Source: Megascapheus bottae | Lineage: Eukaryota; Chordata; Mammalia; Rodentia; Geomyidae | Length of the DNA: 64,000 nucleotides | Assembly (NCBI GenBank): GCA_024803745.1 | Contig: JANJXV010000024.1 | Location: 9,377,427-9,441,426 of the forward strand | Direction: 5' to 3' | Part shown: positions 48,001-59,390 of the stretch, in pieces | How positions within the stretch are numbered: position 1 is the stretch's first letter | Layout: the number at the start of each line of letters is the position of its first letter | Program-made: the position numbers and the translations under genes | The notes under the pieces: generated by a model | The model's input: only the letters and a program-made list of their open reading frames with translations | What the model was told of the DNA's origin: nothing | The model's database searches: none

Positions 48001-48885
48001 ATGTGCACACATGCTATTTACACTATTCAAAATATATTCACTGGCTTTTTTTTTTCAATTTAAGTGAGGTGATTTCATGTAACAAGAATAACAAGAAATC
48101 TCTGTAAAGAGGCTTGACATATCTATTGTCCTACCCGTAGGAAAGGTTTCTTTTGATAATTTTAAATGGTGAGTGGTGAAATAGTCTATGTAAATAAAAT
48201 TGCAGTGAACACAGCTACAAATAATAACCTCTTAGATGAAAGCATTCTTTCTTGAAAAAATGAGAATGAATGAGTTAATTTTATAGATCAAGACAATAGA
48301 AATTAAAAAAAAAACTCCAAAGACCAAGACATTTCTTGGGCTGTTGGTGAAAAGTTCTTGTTTTGACAGTTGGTAATCTCAAAGTTCTCTTGGTTTTCTA
48401 TGAAAATGTGCACATGGATGCAATTCCTGCCATCTTTTCTCACTGAACATCGTTAACAATGCATGGCTGCTGCAGATTTTGTTGTGAGCTCTCCCTGGAG
48501 GAGAGATGGAGCCTTTGGTGTGAAGAATTCTCACTAACAGCAAATCTGCTGCAGCTCCTCTGTCAGAGTGAATCAAATAGGCAGTCTGCTCTCTGGAGAT
48601 GGTAGAAAAAAACCAAACAAACAAAAGCCTATGAAAATGCCAACATTTTCACTGAAGGCATTTGGCAAATTAGTCAGTGCCCCCAAGGAAAATCAAGGGC
48701 AGAAATAGAAGAAACCTTTCCTTTTAGTATTCTCCACCAGATAAGCCTTCTCCATGTCTCTGGCAGCCCAGTTGCACAAAAAAATGGACTTGAGACTCTG
48801 CCATTGTTATGTGATTTTTATGCACTGCTCATGCTTATTTCTTTATTCTTTCTATAATTATAAGGTTCCAACACATCAAGGCTCA
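45010..48885. other. Intergenic DNA, mostly unassigned
   Basis: Includes an 11-base G-run near 45462-45472 and a TATA/CATA patch near 46120-46160. ORFs at 45533-45799, 46831-47028, 46992-47186 and 48379-48624 are unrecognised. No exon-like feature is seen. Confidence 0.5.
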
Positions 48886-49350
48886 GTGCTGGGCACCAAG
48901 AGATAAAGTGCTGTATAGAAATGGACCAGCACTCTTCCTCATAAGGTCACAATGTAAGGAGGATGGGGTGGCAGTAGAGCAATTCATTTGACATATACAA
49001 GTGTGAAATTACCTTAGAGACAAACGTGATAAAGGAAGAGATACAGATACCTGACGCTAAGAGACTATGACTGGAACATTTTATCTAATCCAGAAGGTTA
49101 AGCACAGCCTCTACTAAAAAATGTTCTAAAGGATTCTTAGAAAATAACTACTCAGGAAGAGGACAGAAAGATATTTCAGGCAGAGGAAATAAATACCATG
49201 TCCAAAGGCACTGGGGCAGGAGAGAGACTATGAGCAGCTGAGAGACTAAAAGGAGATTGCTGTCATTAAAGCAGAGTCAGTAGCAAGGAACGATGGCAGG
49301 AGAGATGAGTGTGGTGGTAGGAGAAGACTTGGGGCCTCATGTTGAATTTA
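48886..49350 (+). mobile_element. Ancient mammalian interspersed repeat (L2-like, class uncertain)
   Basis: The blocks tttcaggcagaggaaataaa, catgtccaaaggcactgggg and caggagagagac, followed by gagtgtggtggtaggagaag, match in order an old mammal-wide repeat with the pattern ttccaggcagagggaacagc, tgcaaaggccctgaggc and gtggtaggagatgagg. The name is uncertain. Divergence is high. Confidence 0.45.
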
Positions 49351-49658
49351 GTATAGACGTGAGACACTTGTGAGAGACTTGTTCTGTTGGTTCCTTGAGA
49401 GGTATATAGAAGTATTAAGGTAGCTCTGTGAGAGAGTTGGGGGTTTGGGGTGGAGTCTGTATGTGTGTGTGTGTGTCTTCTGAGGGTGAGATGACACGGT
49501 GTTTGAGTGGTTGGATTTTGCACAATATTCAACAACCTCTTAATTTTGTCCACAGACGGATGCTATTGTTGACAGTTCTGCAGATGGTAAGAGTAGTTGA
49601 GGTTGAATGACAAGTATTTTTTAATACCCAGATTGTGTAAAAACACAAACATGGCATT

Positions 49659-50063
49659 GTATTGTTGTACCCGAATTCCTAGGACCCCGAAAGAACCACC
49701 AGAGGCCAAAGTCAAAGCAAAGAAGCTAGGGTTATTTATTATGAGCTCGAACTCGGACCTCCACTACCCATGGCAGGCAATGCTAAGAGGCCCCAAACAA
49801 AGGTTTTACACAGCTTTTATAGGGGAATTCCATAGTTACAATCACCTGATTGGTTGTTTGGTAACTCTGAACCACTGGTCGCTTCAGGATTGGTCAGAGC
49901 TCAGGTGTTTAACCACTGAGCATTGGGCTGTTGCCACCTGGGGTTCAAGTCCGGGCTAGTTCTGGGAACATGTGTTTTTGAATCCTAGTACATGGGCCCT
50001 GAGCAAGGGGGGGGGGGGACGGAGTCATTCCCAGAACATGGGACAATCTTGGCACAACAGTAT
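49659..50063 (-). mobile_element. Solo endogenous-retrovirus LTR, minus strand, 4-bp target duplication
   Basis: The LTR is 49663-50059 (397 bp), bounded by TGTTGTAC and its inverted partner, with gtat on both sides (49659-49662 and 50060-50063). In its own minus-strand sense it has CCAAT motifs at 49889-49893 and 49849-49853, a CTATAAAAG TATA box at 49814-49822, and an AATAAA signal at 49735-49740, in the correct promoter to poly(A) order. No internal retroviral sequence adjoins it, so it is a product of LTR-LTR recombination. Four-base duplications fit class I (gamma-type) elements. A 12-base G-run lies at about 50007-50018. Confidence 0.9.
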
Positions 50064-50945
50064 ATAAGAAAATATTAAAGAAATTCATGTAACAACAGAA
50101 TCAGAACTTTTACATATTTTCATATGCAACATAGTGCAACTAAACAGCTTTCTAAAGGTAAGATTTGTGTTAATAAGTAGAAAATCACATGAAAGTGTAT
50201 TACTAAACCTAACCAAATATTTAAATAATTACTGTGTCATTTCTTGGAAATATAATAAGTAAAATATCCAACATAATAAGTAAAATAATAATGAACTGCA
50301 TGAATTTGGAGAAGCACATAGGATATAATTGTAGTATATTTATAAATGCTGTGGATATGAAAAAAATACCTTCGCTGAATAATAACTGAACAATAATCTA
50401 CACCTGATAATAACTTGCTGTCATGAATGATTTAGAACAGCAAAGGGTCTGCAGCTCAAGGAATGTTTTTTTTTGAAGTCCATTTAGTCCAAATTGCGCA
50501 TGACATTACCTATGTCACAGAATCCTCTTTTGTGACAAGTGTCTCTTCTGTGACCAGTGTTTTCTGCTCCTGAATGTTGAGTGTCTTGTTTGCAGACAAA
50601 GAGCCTGAAGCCCAGGCCTGCCACAGCCTGATCCTGGTTAATAGAACTTCGGTTCATCCCATCTCATAGAAACATTCCGGAAGGTGATAATTTTATTTTG
50701 CATCACGTATTTGCACGCAGAAAAGAGGCAGACATATAGCTTGTCTCAGATGATAGTACTAGGATGTGTGTCCATTGCTGTGGGGTTGTGATGATGAAGA
50801 GTGCACATCTCTTCCCTGACAATTGTCCAGAGAACATCTCACCCCTGAAAATATCCCACCTTTTTCTCAAGCTCCACTGTGTCACTGATTGATAGGGCAG
50901 AGGAAAGACAAAACCTCACAATATTTTTTCCTGATTAATGAAACT
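50064..50945. other. Intergenic DNA, nothing assigned
   Basis: AT-rich sequence. The 60-codon minus ORF at 50703-50885 is unrecognised. Confidence 0.5.
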
Positions 50946-50949
50946 CTAC

Positions 50950-51042
50950 TTTCTTTCTTTTTTTTATTGTCAGCAGAATGTTACAGTTACATTCGTCAGG
51001 TAGTAGGCGCATTACTTCTCACACATTGATACCCCTTATCTT
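50950..51042 (-). mobile_element. Inverted LINE-1 3' tail fragment
   Basis: On the minus strand it gives the L1 3' end (aaggggtatcaatgtgtgag, aagtaatgcgcctactacct, a CAATAAAAAAAA-like terminus). It is about 90 bp long and faces away from the L1 body that begins at once on its right. It could be a separate, earlier insertion or part of a complex one. Confidence 0.82.
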
Positions 51043-52830
51043 GCCAAGGGCTATTTACAAATTCGATACAATATCCATCAATATCCCAATGTCATTCTTT
51101 AAGAAAATAGAAGAAGAAATCCAAAAGTTCATATTGAATAATAAAAGAACCCATATAGCAAAAATAATTCTTAGCAGAAAGAACAGCGCAGGAGGAATTT
51201 CAATACCAAACTTTAGACTCTATTTCAGAGCTATAGTAACCAGCGTGGTATTGGCACAAAAACAGGCCTGAGGACCAGTGGAATAGAACTGAAGACCCAG
51301 AAATCAACCCACAGACCTATGGCCACCCTTTGATAAGGGAGCCAAAAAATAGAATGGAAGAAAGACAGCCTCTTTAACAAGTGGTGCTGGCAGAACTGGT
51401 TAAGCACTTGTAGAAAACTAAAGTTGGATCTTTCTATGTCAACCTGCACCAGGATTAACTCCAAATGGATCAAAGACCGCGAGGTAAAAGCAGATACACT
51501 GAAAACTTTACAAGAAAGAATAGGAGATACACTAGGTGTCCTTGGCACAGCTTGAAACTTTCTTAATAAGGACCCAGAAACACAACAAATTAGAGGAAGT
51601 CTGGATAAGTGGGACTCCATTAAACTGCAGAGCTTTTGTATAGCAAAGGACATAGCTAGCAAACTAACTAGAAAGCCTACAGAGTGGGAGAAGTTCTTCA
51701 CTAACCATACAACAAAGGCTTCATATCTATAATATATCAAAAAATAGCTAAAAAATTGAATCACTCCAAATCTAATCTCCAAAGGAACAACCTTCCTATT
51801 AAAAGATGGGCCAAAGACTTAAAGAGAGACTTCTCTGAAGAAGAAATAAGAATGTTCTATAATAAACACATGAAGAAATGCTCGACATCTCTGGCCATAG
51901 AAGAAATATAAATGAAAACAACTCTGAGATTCCACCTCACTCCAGTTAGAATGGCCATGATCAAGAAATCTAATAACAACAGATGCTGGTGAGGATGTGG
52001 CCAGGAGGGATCACTACTATACTGTTGGTGGGAGTGCAAACTCATTCAACTACTATGGAAAGCAGTATGGCGGTTCCTCAAAAGAGTAAACATAGAGCTC
52101 CTCTATGACCCAGCACTTCCACTACTTGGCATTTACCCAGTGATCCACAAACAAGAACATACTAAAGCCACTAGCATAATGATGTTCATTGTAGCACTAT
52201 TTACCATAGAAAAGATATGGAATCAACCTAGATGCCCCTCAGTAGATGATTGGATGAAGAAAATGTGATATTTATACACAATGGAATTCTATGCTGCCAT
52301 CAGAAAAAAATGACATTGCCCCATTTGTAAGGAAATTGAAAAACATGGAAAACATCATAGTAAGTGAAGTAAGCCAGTCCCAAAGGAACACAAGACTCAA
52401 TGGTCTCCCTCATTTGTAATGATTAGTACATATCTAGGACTCTCCTAGCAGAGGATTGCAATAGCTCAATACCTGGATACATAAGGCCATATAGGATGAG
52501 GCCAAATTAATAGACCTACAGGACATGGAAACAAGAGCTTAATTATGAGTGACTTTTGTTCTTAATATACTATTTTTTCTCTTCTCTTGTGTTGCCCTTT
52601 GGTTAATCTCATATTGTTACAGTATCTGACTTTGTTACCTGGCATATTATATACATGTTTATTTGTTTATTTGAAATAGGAGGGGGGAAAATGAGGGGAG
52701 GGGGTGGGGAAAGGGAAATGGAGACAAAAACATGAGAAGGGGTCTTAATGTGTGAGAAGTAATGCACCTTCTCTCTGGCAAATATAACTGTAACCCCTGT
52801 ATACATTAAAATTTAAGAAAAAAACCTCAA
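51043..52830 (+). pseudogene. LINE-1 3' half: ORF2 C-terminal part plus 3' UTR, disrupted
   Basis: Translation starts with the ORF2 segment ISINIPMSFFKKIEEEI, NNKRTHIAKIILSRKN and GGISIPNFRLYFRAIV (frame to 51271). Frameshifts and stops then break it. Later frames give GCGQEGSLLYCWWECK near 51990-52035, YDPALPLLGIYP near 52105, and a YLYTMEFYAAIRKK region near 52270. The 3' UTR holds a G-rich purine tract at 52680-52720, aagtaatgcaccttctctct, ctgtaacccctgtatacatt and an A-rich end. It is 5'-truncated, with many stops, so it is inactive. This is the longest L1 copy in the window and a good local reference for the other tails. Confidence 0.93.
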
Positions 52831-55147
52831 AATAAATAAATAAATGGAGCATGATAGAGCTAAAATTGATAAATAATATAAAGCATTTGAAATAGAAAAA
52901 CAAAGAAATGGACTACTTCAAATTGTCCTTGATGAACTATAGTGAGCAAGTCAAATTCCACGGTCAGTGAAGGATGATTTCATGTATACTTACACTCACC
53001 TATCTGTGCAGAGTTTTCTGAAGAAGAGTACTACTTCCACATCATACCTCTAATGAGGTGGAATTATTAGCAGCTAATTACAGTGTTCCTATTGAAAATA
53101 GCTGCACCTGGCAAGCACTTCCACACAATCTTCAACAAAATATCTATTAGAAAGTATACTAAGGAGAAAAAGCAACTACTTATAATGCTTGAAGTCACAT
53201 TTCAAAAATAAAGTCTGAGCATTCATTTTAAATCAAACACTAAATAAAGAAGAACTCAATCCATTTTAGTCTTCCACAAAAATGGAGAAATAGTTTCACT
53301 CTACATTATATTATCTATGAAGACAAAGGAATGTCAGGTTTGTGTGTGTGTGTGTGTCTATGCATCATACCTTCCCCAAATTCTAGGTCCATATTAGCAA
53401 CTTACTGTACAATGAAAAACAACTTGTTTACATGGAGGAATAAATGAATGGATGCTGCTCTGGAAAAAGTTGAATAGAATACATGGTACATACTCCAACC
53501 GAGATAATTGAAGGGTTTGTTCATCAAAGATCTAATTAGAAGGTGTAGACAGGATGAGGAAAGGCTTAACGGACATTCCTGGAAGACAAGTTACAGAGAT
53601 GAAAGAAGTTGAGGTCACCAGGAAGAGAGAAGTAACTTGTTCAGAGTAGTCATTTTCCTTCTGGATCGTTCTTCTGGGACTGCATGTTTACGAACTCCTA
53701 ATCTACCACATGGGATCACTATTCTCTTGGCTTGTTTTAACAAAACAATTGTCTAATTTATACACCAACCGTATTATAAGTCTGAACACAAAATATCTGC
53801 ATCATAAACAAAGTAACAAACATGGCCATCACTATCAGGTGTTGATGGGGTTCCTGCAGTTTAGTATTAAGGAGTAGTGAGCAGTGGAGGAAAGGGTAGA
53901 GAGCAGATATGGAAGGGCAAGCAAAAGAGTTGGCATTGTTCTCTGCTCCAGTAAGCTTTGACACACCAGCTGAGTGATGACACAAGGTTCATCATCAGTG
54001 ACATGTACATGGACTGTCATTTATGCATTATTCATGTCCTTCCCTTACTCAAGTGGGATTATCATTTCTTAAAGATCATAGATAAAATCCAGACTATCCA
54101 ATTTTTAAATAAGAAGAGAGGCACAAAGTTTAGCCATTGTGCACATTGAATTTTAGGCTGGGCCCATGTTATGTTGTGCTCAGTGAAGGAGGAAGCTAAG
54201 AGTTAAAGAAAAAGCAGAAACAAATGGATATGGAAGGCAGAGGGAAAAATTCAAGCAGCATATAAAGATGACAGAAGAGATGAGTGGATCAAAAGCTACC
54301 CAATCATGAAAAGGCAGTGTGAGCCTATGGAGTGATGGAGAGTAGAAGGAAAAACAAAGCAAAACAGAAGGAATTGAGGAAGAAAATGCAGCAAATGGCA
54401 TAGCCCCAGAGCAAGGAAATAAATGGGTCAGTGGTTCAGAGCTGTTCAGGCTGTAGGCAAAGCTGCATATATAATATAGAGAGATGCTGGAGAAATTCTT
54501 AGTAAAGTGTATATATTGGCTTCTGGGAAAAATATCTGTCACTGACTTAATTAATGCTTTTCATTCAGTTTGGAAGTGAAATGAATATGGTTCCAGTGAA
54601 CAGAAATATATCTTGCATGCCCCTTTTCCTGTTTTCACTCAAGATACTTATAAACAACTTAGCCAAGAGAAATATAGAAGAGAATCATCACTGGCAATCA
54701 TTTCTGAACTGTTTTCTTCTTCAAGCTTCCTCCTTTATTTCTTATTTTTCATATTGCTTCATGCAGCAGTGATTGGATCATCTATGCCTGTATCTGTATT
54801 TATCCTATAGATAGGTTTTATCTGCATATACATGGAAAATAAAAGTATATATACATGCAACAAAAGTGTATTATATATAATATATGGGAAAAATGAAAGC
54901 ATGATGACATAAAAGCATATTATTAAATGAAAACATACATATATATAAATGTGTACATACACACACTTTCACTTTCCCTCACAAGTATGAATAATATTAC
55001 GTCCTCCAATGACTTTTACATTCACTATGCTCCTTCCTGAACAATGGACAACTTTGCAGCCTTAGTCTCACTGTGCGATGTGACATAGATGGAGTTAAGT
55101 GGTAGACTCAGGACTCAGTTGCCCGCAGTATCTGGCTCTTTAAGAAT
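52831..55147. other. Intergenic DNA, nothing assigned
   Basis: Contains a TG run at 53341-53358 and a TATA-rich patch at 54840-54960. The 120-codon minus-strand ORF at 54180-54542 is Ser/Phe/Leu-rich from an A/G-rich plus strand and matches nothing I know. Confidence 0.5.
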
Positions 55148-55475
55148 CTAACTACCCTCCTGAGAGCCAATGATTTTAACTGGAGAAAGATGTTTTAATA
55201 AAACATCTGTTGAGAGATGGTGCCAGTGGGAAAGGGTGAATGGTGAGAGTGAGGGTGGGTAAATATGTTCTGAGTATTTTATATGCCTACATGGAAACAG
55301 AGCCTGTTGAAATTGTTTTAAGAGGTAGGAGACATTGAATGAGGAGGGTAATAGAGGAAGTAAATTTGACCAGGGACAGGACATGCACGTGTGGACATAT
55401 CACAATGAAATGCCTTTGTACAACCTATATATACGAGGAGACATAAAGTAATTGAAAAAAATTAAAAGGCATTTG
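55148..55475 (+). mobile_element. Probable older LINE-1 3' end
   Basis: The G/A-rich block (55200-55380), then cgtgtggacatatcacaatg, cctttgtacaacctatatat and an A-rich end, resembles older L1 3' UTRs and shares atatcacaatgaa with the segment at 12686-12698. The strand is clear from the A-rich end. The family is uncertain. Confidence 0.42.
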
Positions 55476-57440
55476 GATTGTGTTCCATTTTTGTTTTTTT
55501 ACTTTTCCTTGAAAACATTTTCAACCCCTTGATTTGATGATGTTAGAAATCTATAGAAAAATGTTTTCATCCAGAGGACAACCTGTTAACTGATGCTTGT
55601 ATTTATTCCTGAGAACAAATTCAATGCGAATTATTTAATTCCCTCTCTCACAATCTAGTGTCACCACCCTCACTCTTATGAACCTAAGAAATGTCCAGTA
55701 ACCTGCTGAAAGAAAGAGCATAATGTTTCCGCATTCACGACAGTGACTTCATGAGGTGATGGGTACTTCAAAACGCATTATGTATGACACAGCTCAGTAG
55801 GACATGATAAAAGTGGACAGTTCTGTCAATATATACCCATATGCTACTAAAATTGTCCTGTTGTAGACAGACTGCAGGCTAGTAAGCATGCACTTTTCAC
55901 TCCTTTTTCCATTTTGAATAGATACTATGAGTTTAGTGTTATCCTGGAACTACATGGAATCTCTGAAAACCTCCACAAAATTGAGCGAAGACTCCTCTAG
56001 GGCTAGCTATGATAAATAGCTAAACATGATCTAAGTATGTTTTTCTAGGAATCCAAACAAGTATTTGCTAGAATGCTGGTTGAATTTCCGGGTGTTTGCC
56101 CAGAGTGGACTAATTTACACCTCACTTGCTGCTGCAGATTATTTAGCTGGCACGTTTTGGGAAAGAGCTCCCTCGCCTGCCTTGCTGGAGGAAATGCCTC
56201 TGCGTGCTTCTGGCAGCTATGCTGCCTAATTTGATTACATAGCATTTTCACTTTAGTTTGGCTAGACATTTTTTTTGATGTTGTTTACAGTCCTTGATCT
56301 GTAAATCTTGTTTTATATAAAAACAAATGTACAATTAAGCATCTATTACAGAGTGCATGCATCAACAAAATATATGATTTGCACAATGACTACAGTTTTT
56401 CTTACAAAAACAAAATTATTATGAGCCTTTGGCATGAATAGAAATCTGTTTGATTCTGATTTATGCACACTTCCAGTTCTGAGATTGCTACAAAGAAAAT
56501 TGTGGCAGTTAATCAACATGCAAATGACATGTTTCTGTATGAGTTAAAATAAACTGTAAGTGATAAATGAATTCAAAATATCTAAATTTAAAGCTTCAGT
56601 CTTTGCAAAAAAAGGGGCACAAAATTAGAAATATCTGCCTTACCATAGAAATATGAAAATAATCATAATTAATATTTACTAAATATTTTTCTCATGTTGA
56701 TAAATGATACCATACAAAATATAAATACTCAAGGTAGCAGAAGAGAACATGGCTATTCACAACTAATCTAATTATTCACTTCTCTAACAAAAATGTATAG
56801 ACATGGTTTCAGAATTAAAATTAGCATATATTAAAAGTCATTTTCAGAATTATTTTCTCTTTTCATGAATATTTGAAAATGCACTACAGTTCCTGAATAT
56901 CCCAAAGGAAGTTGGTTGCATTAGGAAATATCTAAGATTCAAAATAAAGGAAAGCTGTTGTTATAAATAAAGAATGAGATGGGAAGTTTATCATAAAGGT
57001 AATTAAATAGTTTTTAACAAAGCATTCACTTGTGTTCTATTTCATTGTTATAATGCATTTAGAAGATCCCAAAAATCATATGAATTAAAATATACTGTGT
57101 CCTTCTGTATTATGCTATGCACTGTGCTAACTGTATTACATCCATTGTTTTAAATCCCAGGATATAAAGAAAATTTAGGCAAACTGAAGCTAAGGGAATT
57201 CAACCAACCACAGTTTATACTGTCAGGAAGTAGTGAAGTTGTATTTTCAACTCAGGTGTGGCTACAGAACCCAAGGAATAATCAGTTATTGAATTATGCA
57301 TTTCAAGCTGAACCATTTCACTTAAGTTTTTTTTCCCATAATTATTTTCCATTTCCTTGTTACTCTGTTGGTTAGTGAATTGAGTGTGAATTTGAAGTTG
57401 GATTTAACTATCTAGAATAGTACCTAAAATGTCAAAAAAA
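55476..57440. other. Intergenic DNA, nothing assigned
   Basis: AT-rich. The minus ORF at 56045-56269 (74 codons) is unrecognised and lacks context. Confidence 0.5.
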
Positions 57441-57661
57441 AGTTGTCTTTTTTTTTTTTTGATGCCAGTCCTGGGCTTGAGCTCAAGGCCTGAGCACTGT
57501 CCTTGGACTTTCTCAAGGCTAGAGCTGTACCACTTGAGCCTCAGCAACACTTCTGGCTTTTTTCTATGTATGTGGTACCAAGGAATTGAACCCGGGTCTT
57601 CGTACATGCTAGGCAAGCACTCTACCACTAGGCCAAACTCCTGGCCAGTTGTCTTTTTTTT
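57441..57661 (-). mobile_element. Dimeric ID-like SINE, minus strand, 14-bp target duplication
   Basis: Read on the minus strand: tggccaggagtttggcctag, gtggtagagtgcttgcctag, acccgggttcaattcc, a linker with AGAAAAAAGCCAG, then the second unit (ctgaggctcaagtggtacag) and an A-tail. agttgtcttttttt occurs on both sides (57441 and 57647). Confidence 0.93.
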
Positions 57662-58104
57662 AAAAAAAAAAAACAAAAACAAAAACAGAAAGACAGAGAA
57701 ACAAACAACTGAGTCCAAAAGAGAGAAATGTTATCTTATGAGAGATATCAGAAAGTCAGAGGATTATGAGTTATACTATAAGTGGATATGGTAAGATGTA
57801 GTCAGAGATTAATTTACTAAATGTCAGGACTTAGATAGACAGCACAATGTAAAACACAGAATGGAATAGATGTAAGAAAACATAGTATGTATGTAACTGA
57901 AATGAAAATATAATTGAGAAAAAAGTAAAACAATAATTTGCAAGGACAGATGGAAAAAAAGAAAAGAGAAAAGTGAAGTAAAATGTAATGTAACATGTTA
58001 AAATGTAATAATATAAAATCACCCATCAGGTTGGCATCCTTACAGAAAATTTTTCCAGATGAAAATAGTAACATTTGAAGAACACTTAGCTGATAGAATT
58101 TAAA
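57662..58104. other. Intergenic DNA, nothing assigned
   Basis: A-rich sequence, including CAAAAA repeats after the SINE. No coding signal is seen. Confidence 0.5.
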
Positions 58105-58960
58105 AGCTACTGAAAAGCACTAAGGATGTTACCACACAACTGGATCTGATACACACATTTGGCAGCATAGCAGAATCTAAACTCAACACTAACAAATTAA
58201 GAAGAAAATTGGGATAATAATTCCATTTACAATATAATACTTAGTAGTAACCTTGAACAATGAAGTGAAATGCTTCTTTGATGAAAACTATAAAACCTTG
58301 AAAATAAATTTATTAAAATTTAAGCTTTTCTATTTAAAAATAAATCCTTAATATATTGTATATGTTTTTTTATTTGTTTGAAATAGGAAAGGGAAGGGGG
58401 GAAAACAAGGGAGGTTGTGTGGGGAGGGAAATCGGGACAAAAAACATGAGAATGGGTATCAAAGTGTGAGAAGTAATGCAACTTCTATCTGGCAAATCTA
58501 ACTGTAACCCCTCTATTAATTATAATAAAAATACATTTCACAGTTCATTAAAACACATTTCAATAAAAATAAAAATAAATCCTTAAGACTCATATGGGAA
58601 CACTAAAGGTCCCAGATAGTCAAAACAATCTTGAACCAAAAAAAAAAGTCATGCTGAAGTCTCACAATATTGGAGTTGAAATTATACTTTACAGTCAAAA
58701 CAGAAACAGGACTGACTCAGCCCTGAAGATCAAGGGAACAAATTAGAAGAAAGGATAGAAATAAGTCAGTGTATCTGTAGCCATCTGATTTTTGACAAAG
58801 CATATAAAATGAAGTTGTAGAAAAGATAGCCTGTTTAGTAAATGGTGATGGGAAAAGTGGAATCCACATGCGGAATACTGAACTTAGACTTCTGTCTCTG
58901 ACCTGTACTAACATCAACCCAAAGTAGGTCATGAATGACCATGATTCAGTACTCTTTCTT
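58105..58960 (+). pseudogene. Older LINE-1 ORF2 remnant, split by a younger L1 insertion
   Basis: The left part (58105-58350) matches the ORF2 region around ccatttacaatataatactt, aagtgaaatgcttctttgat and gaaaactataaaacctt. The right part (58570 to about 58960) continues with atatgggaacactaaaggtc, ttgaaccaaaaaaaaaagtc, gatttttgacaaagc and an atggtgatgggaaaagtgga block. Reading frames are broken by stops throughout. The two parts are contiguous in ORF2 once the insertion at 58352-58569 is removed. Confidence 0.82.
58335..58586 (+). mobile_element. Young LINE-1 3' tail nested in an older L1, perfect 17-bp target duplication
   Basis: A 218-bp L1 3' end (tatgttttttatttgtttg, a G-rich purine tract, aagtaatgcaacttctatct, ctgtaacccctctattaatt, A-rich end) sits between two exact copies of taaaaataaatccttaa, at 58335-58351 and 58570-58586. 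It is inserted in the sense direction of the older L1. Confidence 0.93.
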
Positions 58961-59105
58961 GTCCGAGGATCAGAAAGGAGCGCTGTCTTCATAGGCAATA
59001 ATCAAATGTATTGTTTCTTGTCATAATGATTTCATTGTCATAATGATGTTGCATTCATATGATGGATGCAACTTTTTCTTGTTTTTAATCAAAGAATTTT
59101 CCTAA
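58961..59105. other. Intergenic DNA, nothing assigned
   Basis: Short stretch between the L1 remnant and the MaLR-like segment. Contains a small duplication of cataatgatttcattgtcat type (59022-59045). Confidence 0.45.
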
Positions 59106-59390
59106 TAATTTGTTTCCGTTATACCAAACACACACAACTTATGAAGAGAACAAGTTCATTTTCCCTCGTGACTCTGTGGGTTTCTACTGAAGATCAGCAA
59201 CCCCATTACTGTGGGTTCCTAGCAAAAGTAGCACATCACAGCAGGTGTGTGTGGTAGAGCAAAATTGCTTACATCAGGATCCAGACAGCAAGGGGAAACA
59301 CTCATCTTGCAGTCCTATTCAGGGACATGCTAATAGCACATTCCAGGGACCACCCCTTCAATACCTGGAACTTGGAATGGTACACGATAT
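59106..59390. mobile_element. Possible decayed MaLR LTR, reverse orientation
   Basis: tatgaagagaacaagttcat, tcgtgactctgtgggtttct, acatcacagcaggtgtgtgt and aggatccagacagcaagggg are in the order expected for a reversed MaLR-type LTR. Divergence is high and the boundaries are guesses. Confidence 0.35.

Noticed and set aside
51231..51782. 183-codon minus-strand ORF
   Set aside because: Antisense to L1 ORF2 sequence in the 51-kb L1 copy. Its hydrophobic composition is a by-product of the A-rich sense strand.
54180..54542. 120-codon minus-strand ORF
   Set aside because: Ser/Phe/Leu-rich translation of an A/G-rich strand, no motif, and no repeat or gene context to support it.
57404..57794. ORFs of 104 and 121 codons at the 57.5-kb SINE
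   Set aside because: They read through the dimeric ID-like SINE on both strands. The same peptide pattern (SRLELYHLSLS) recurs at other SINE copies (15.9, 39.3, 43.6 and 60.8 kb), which shows it is repeat-derived.
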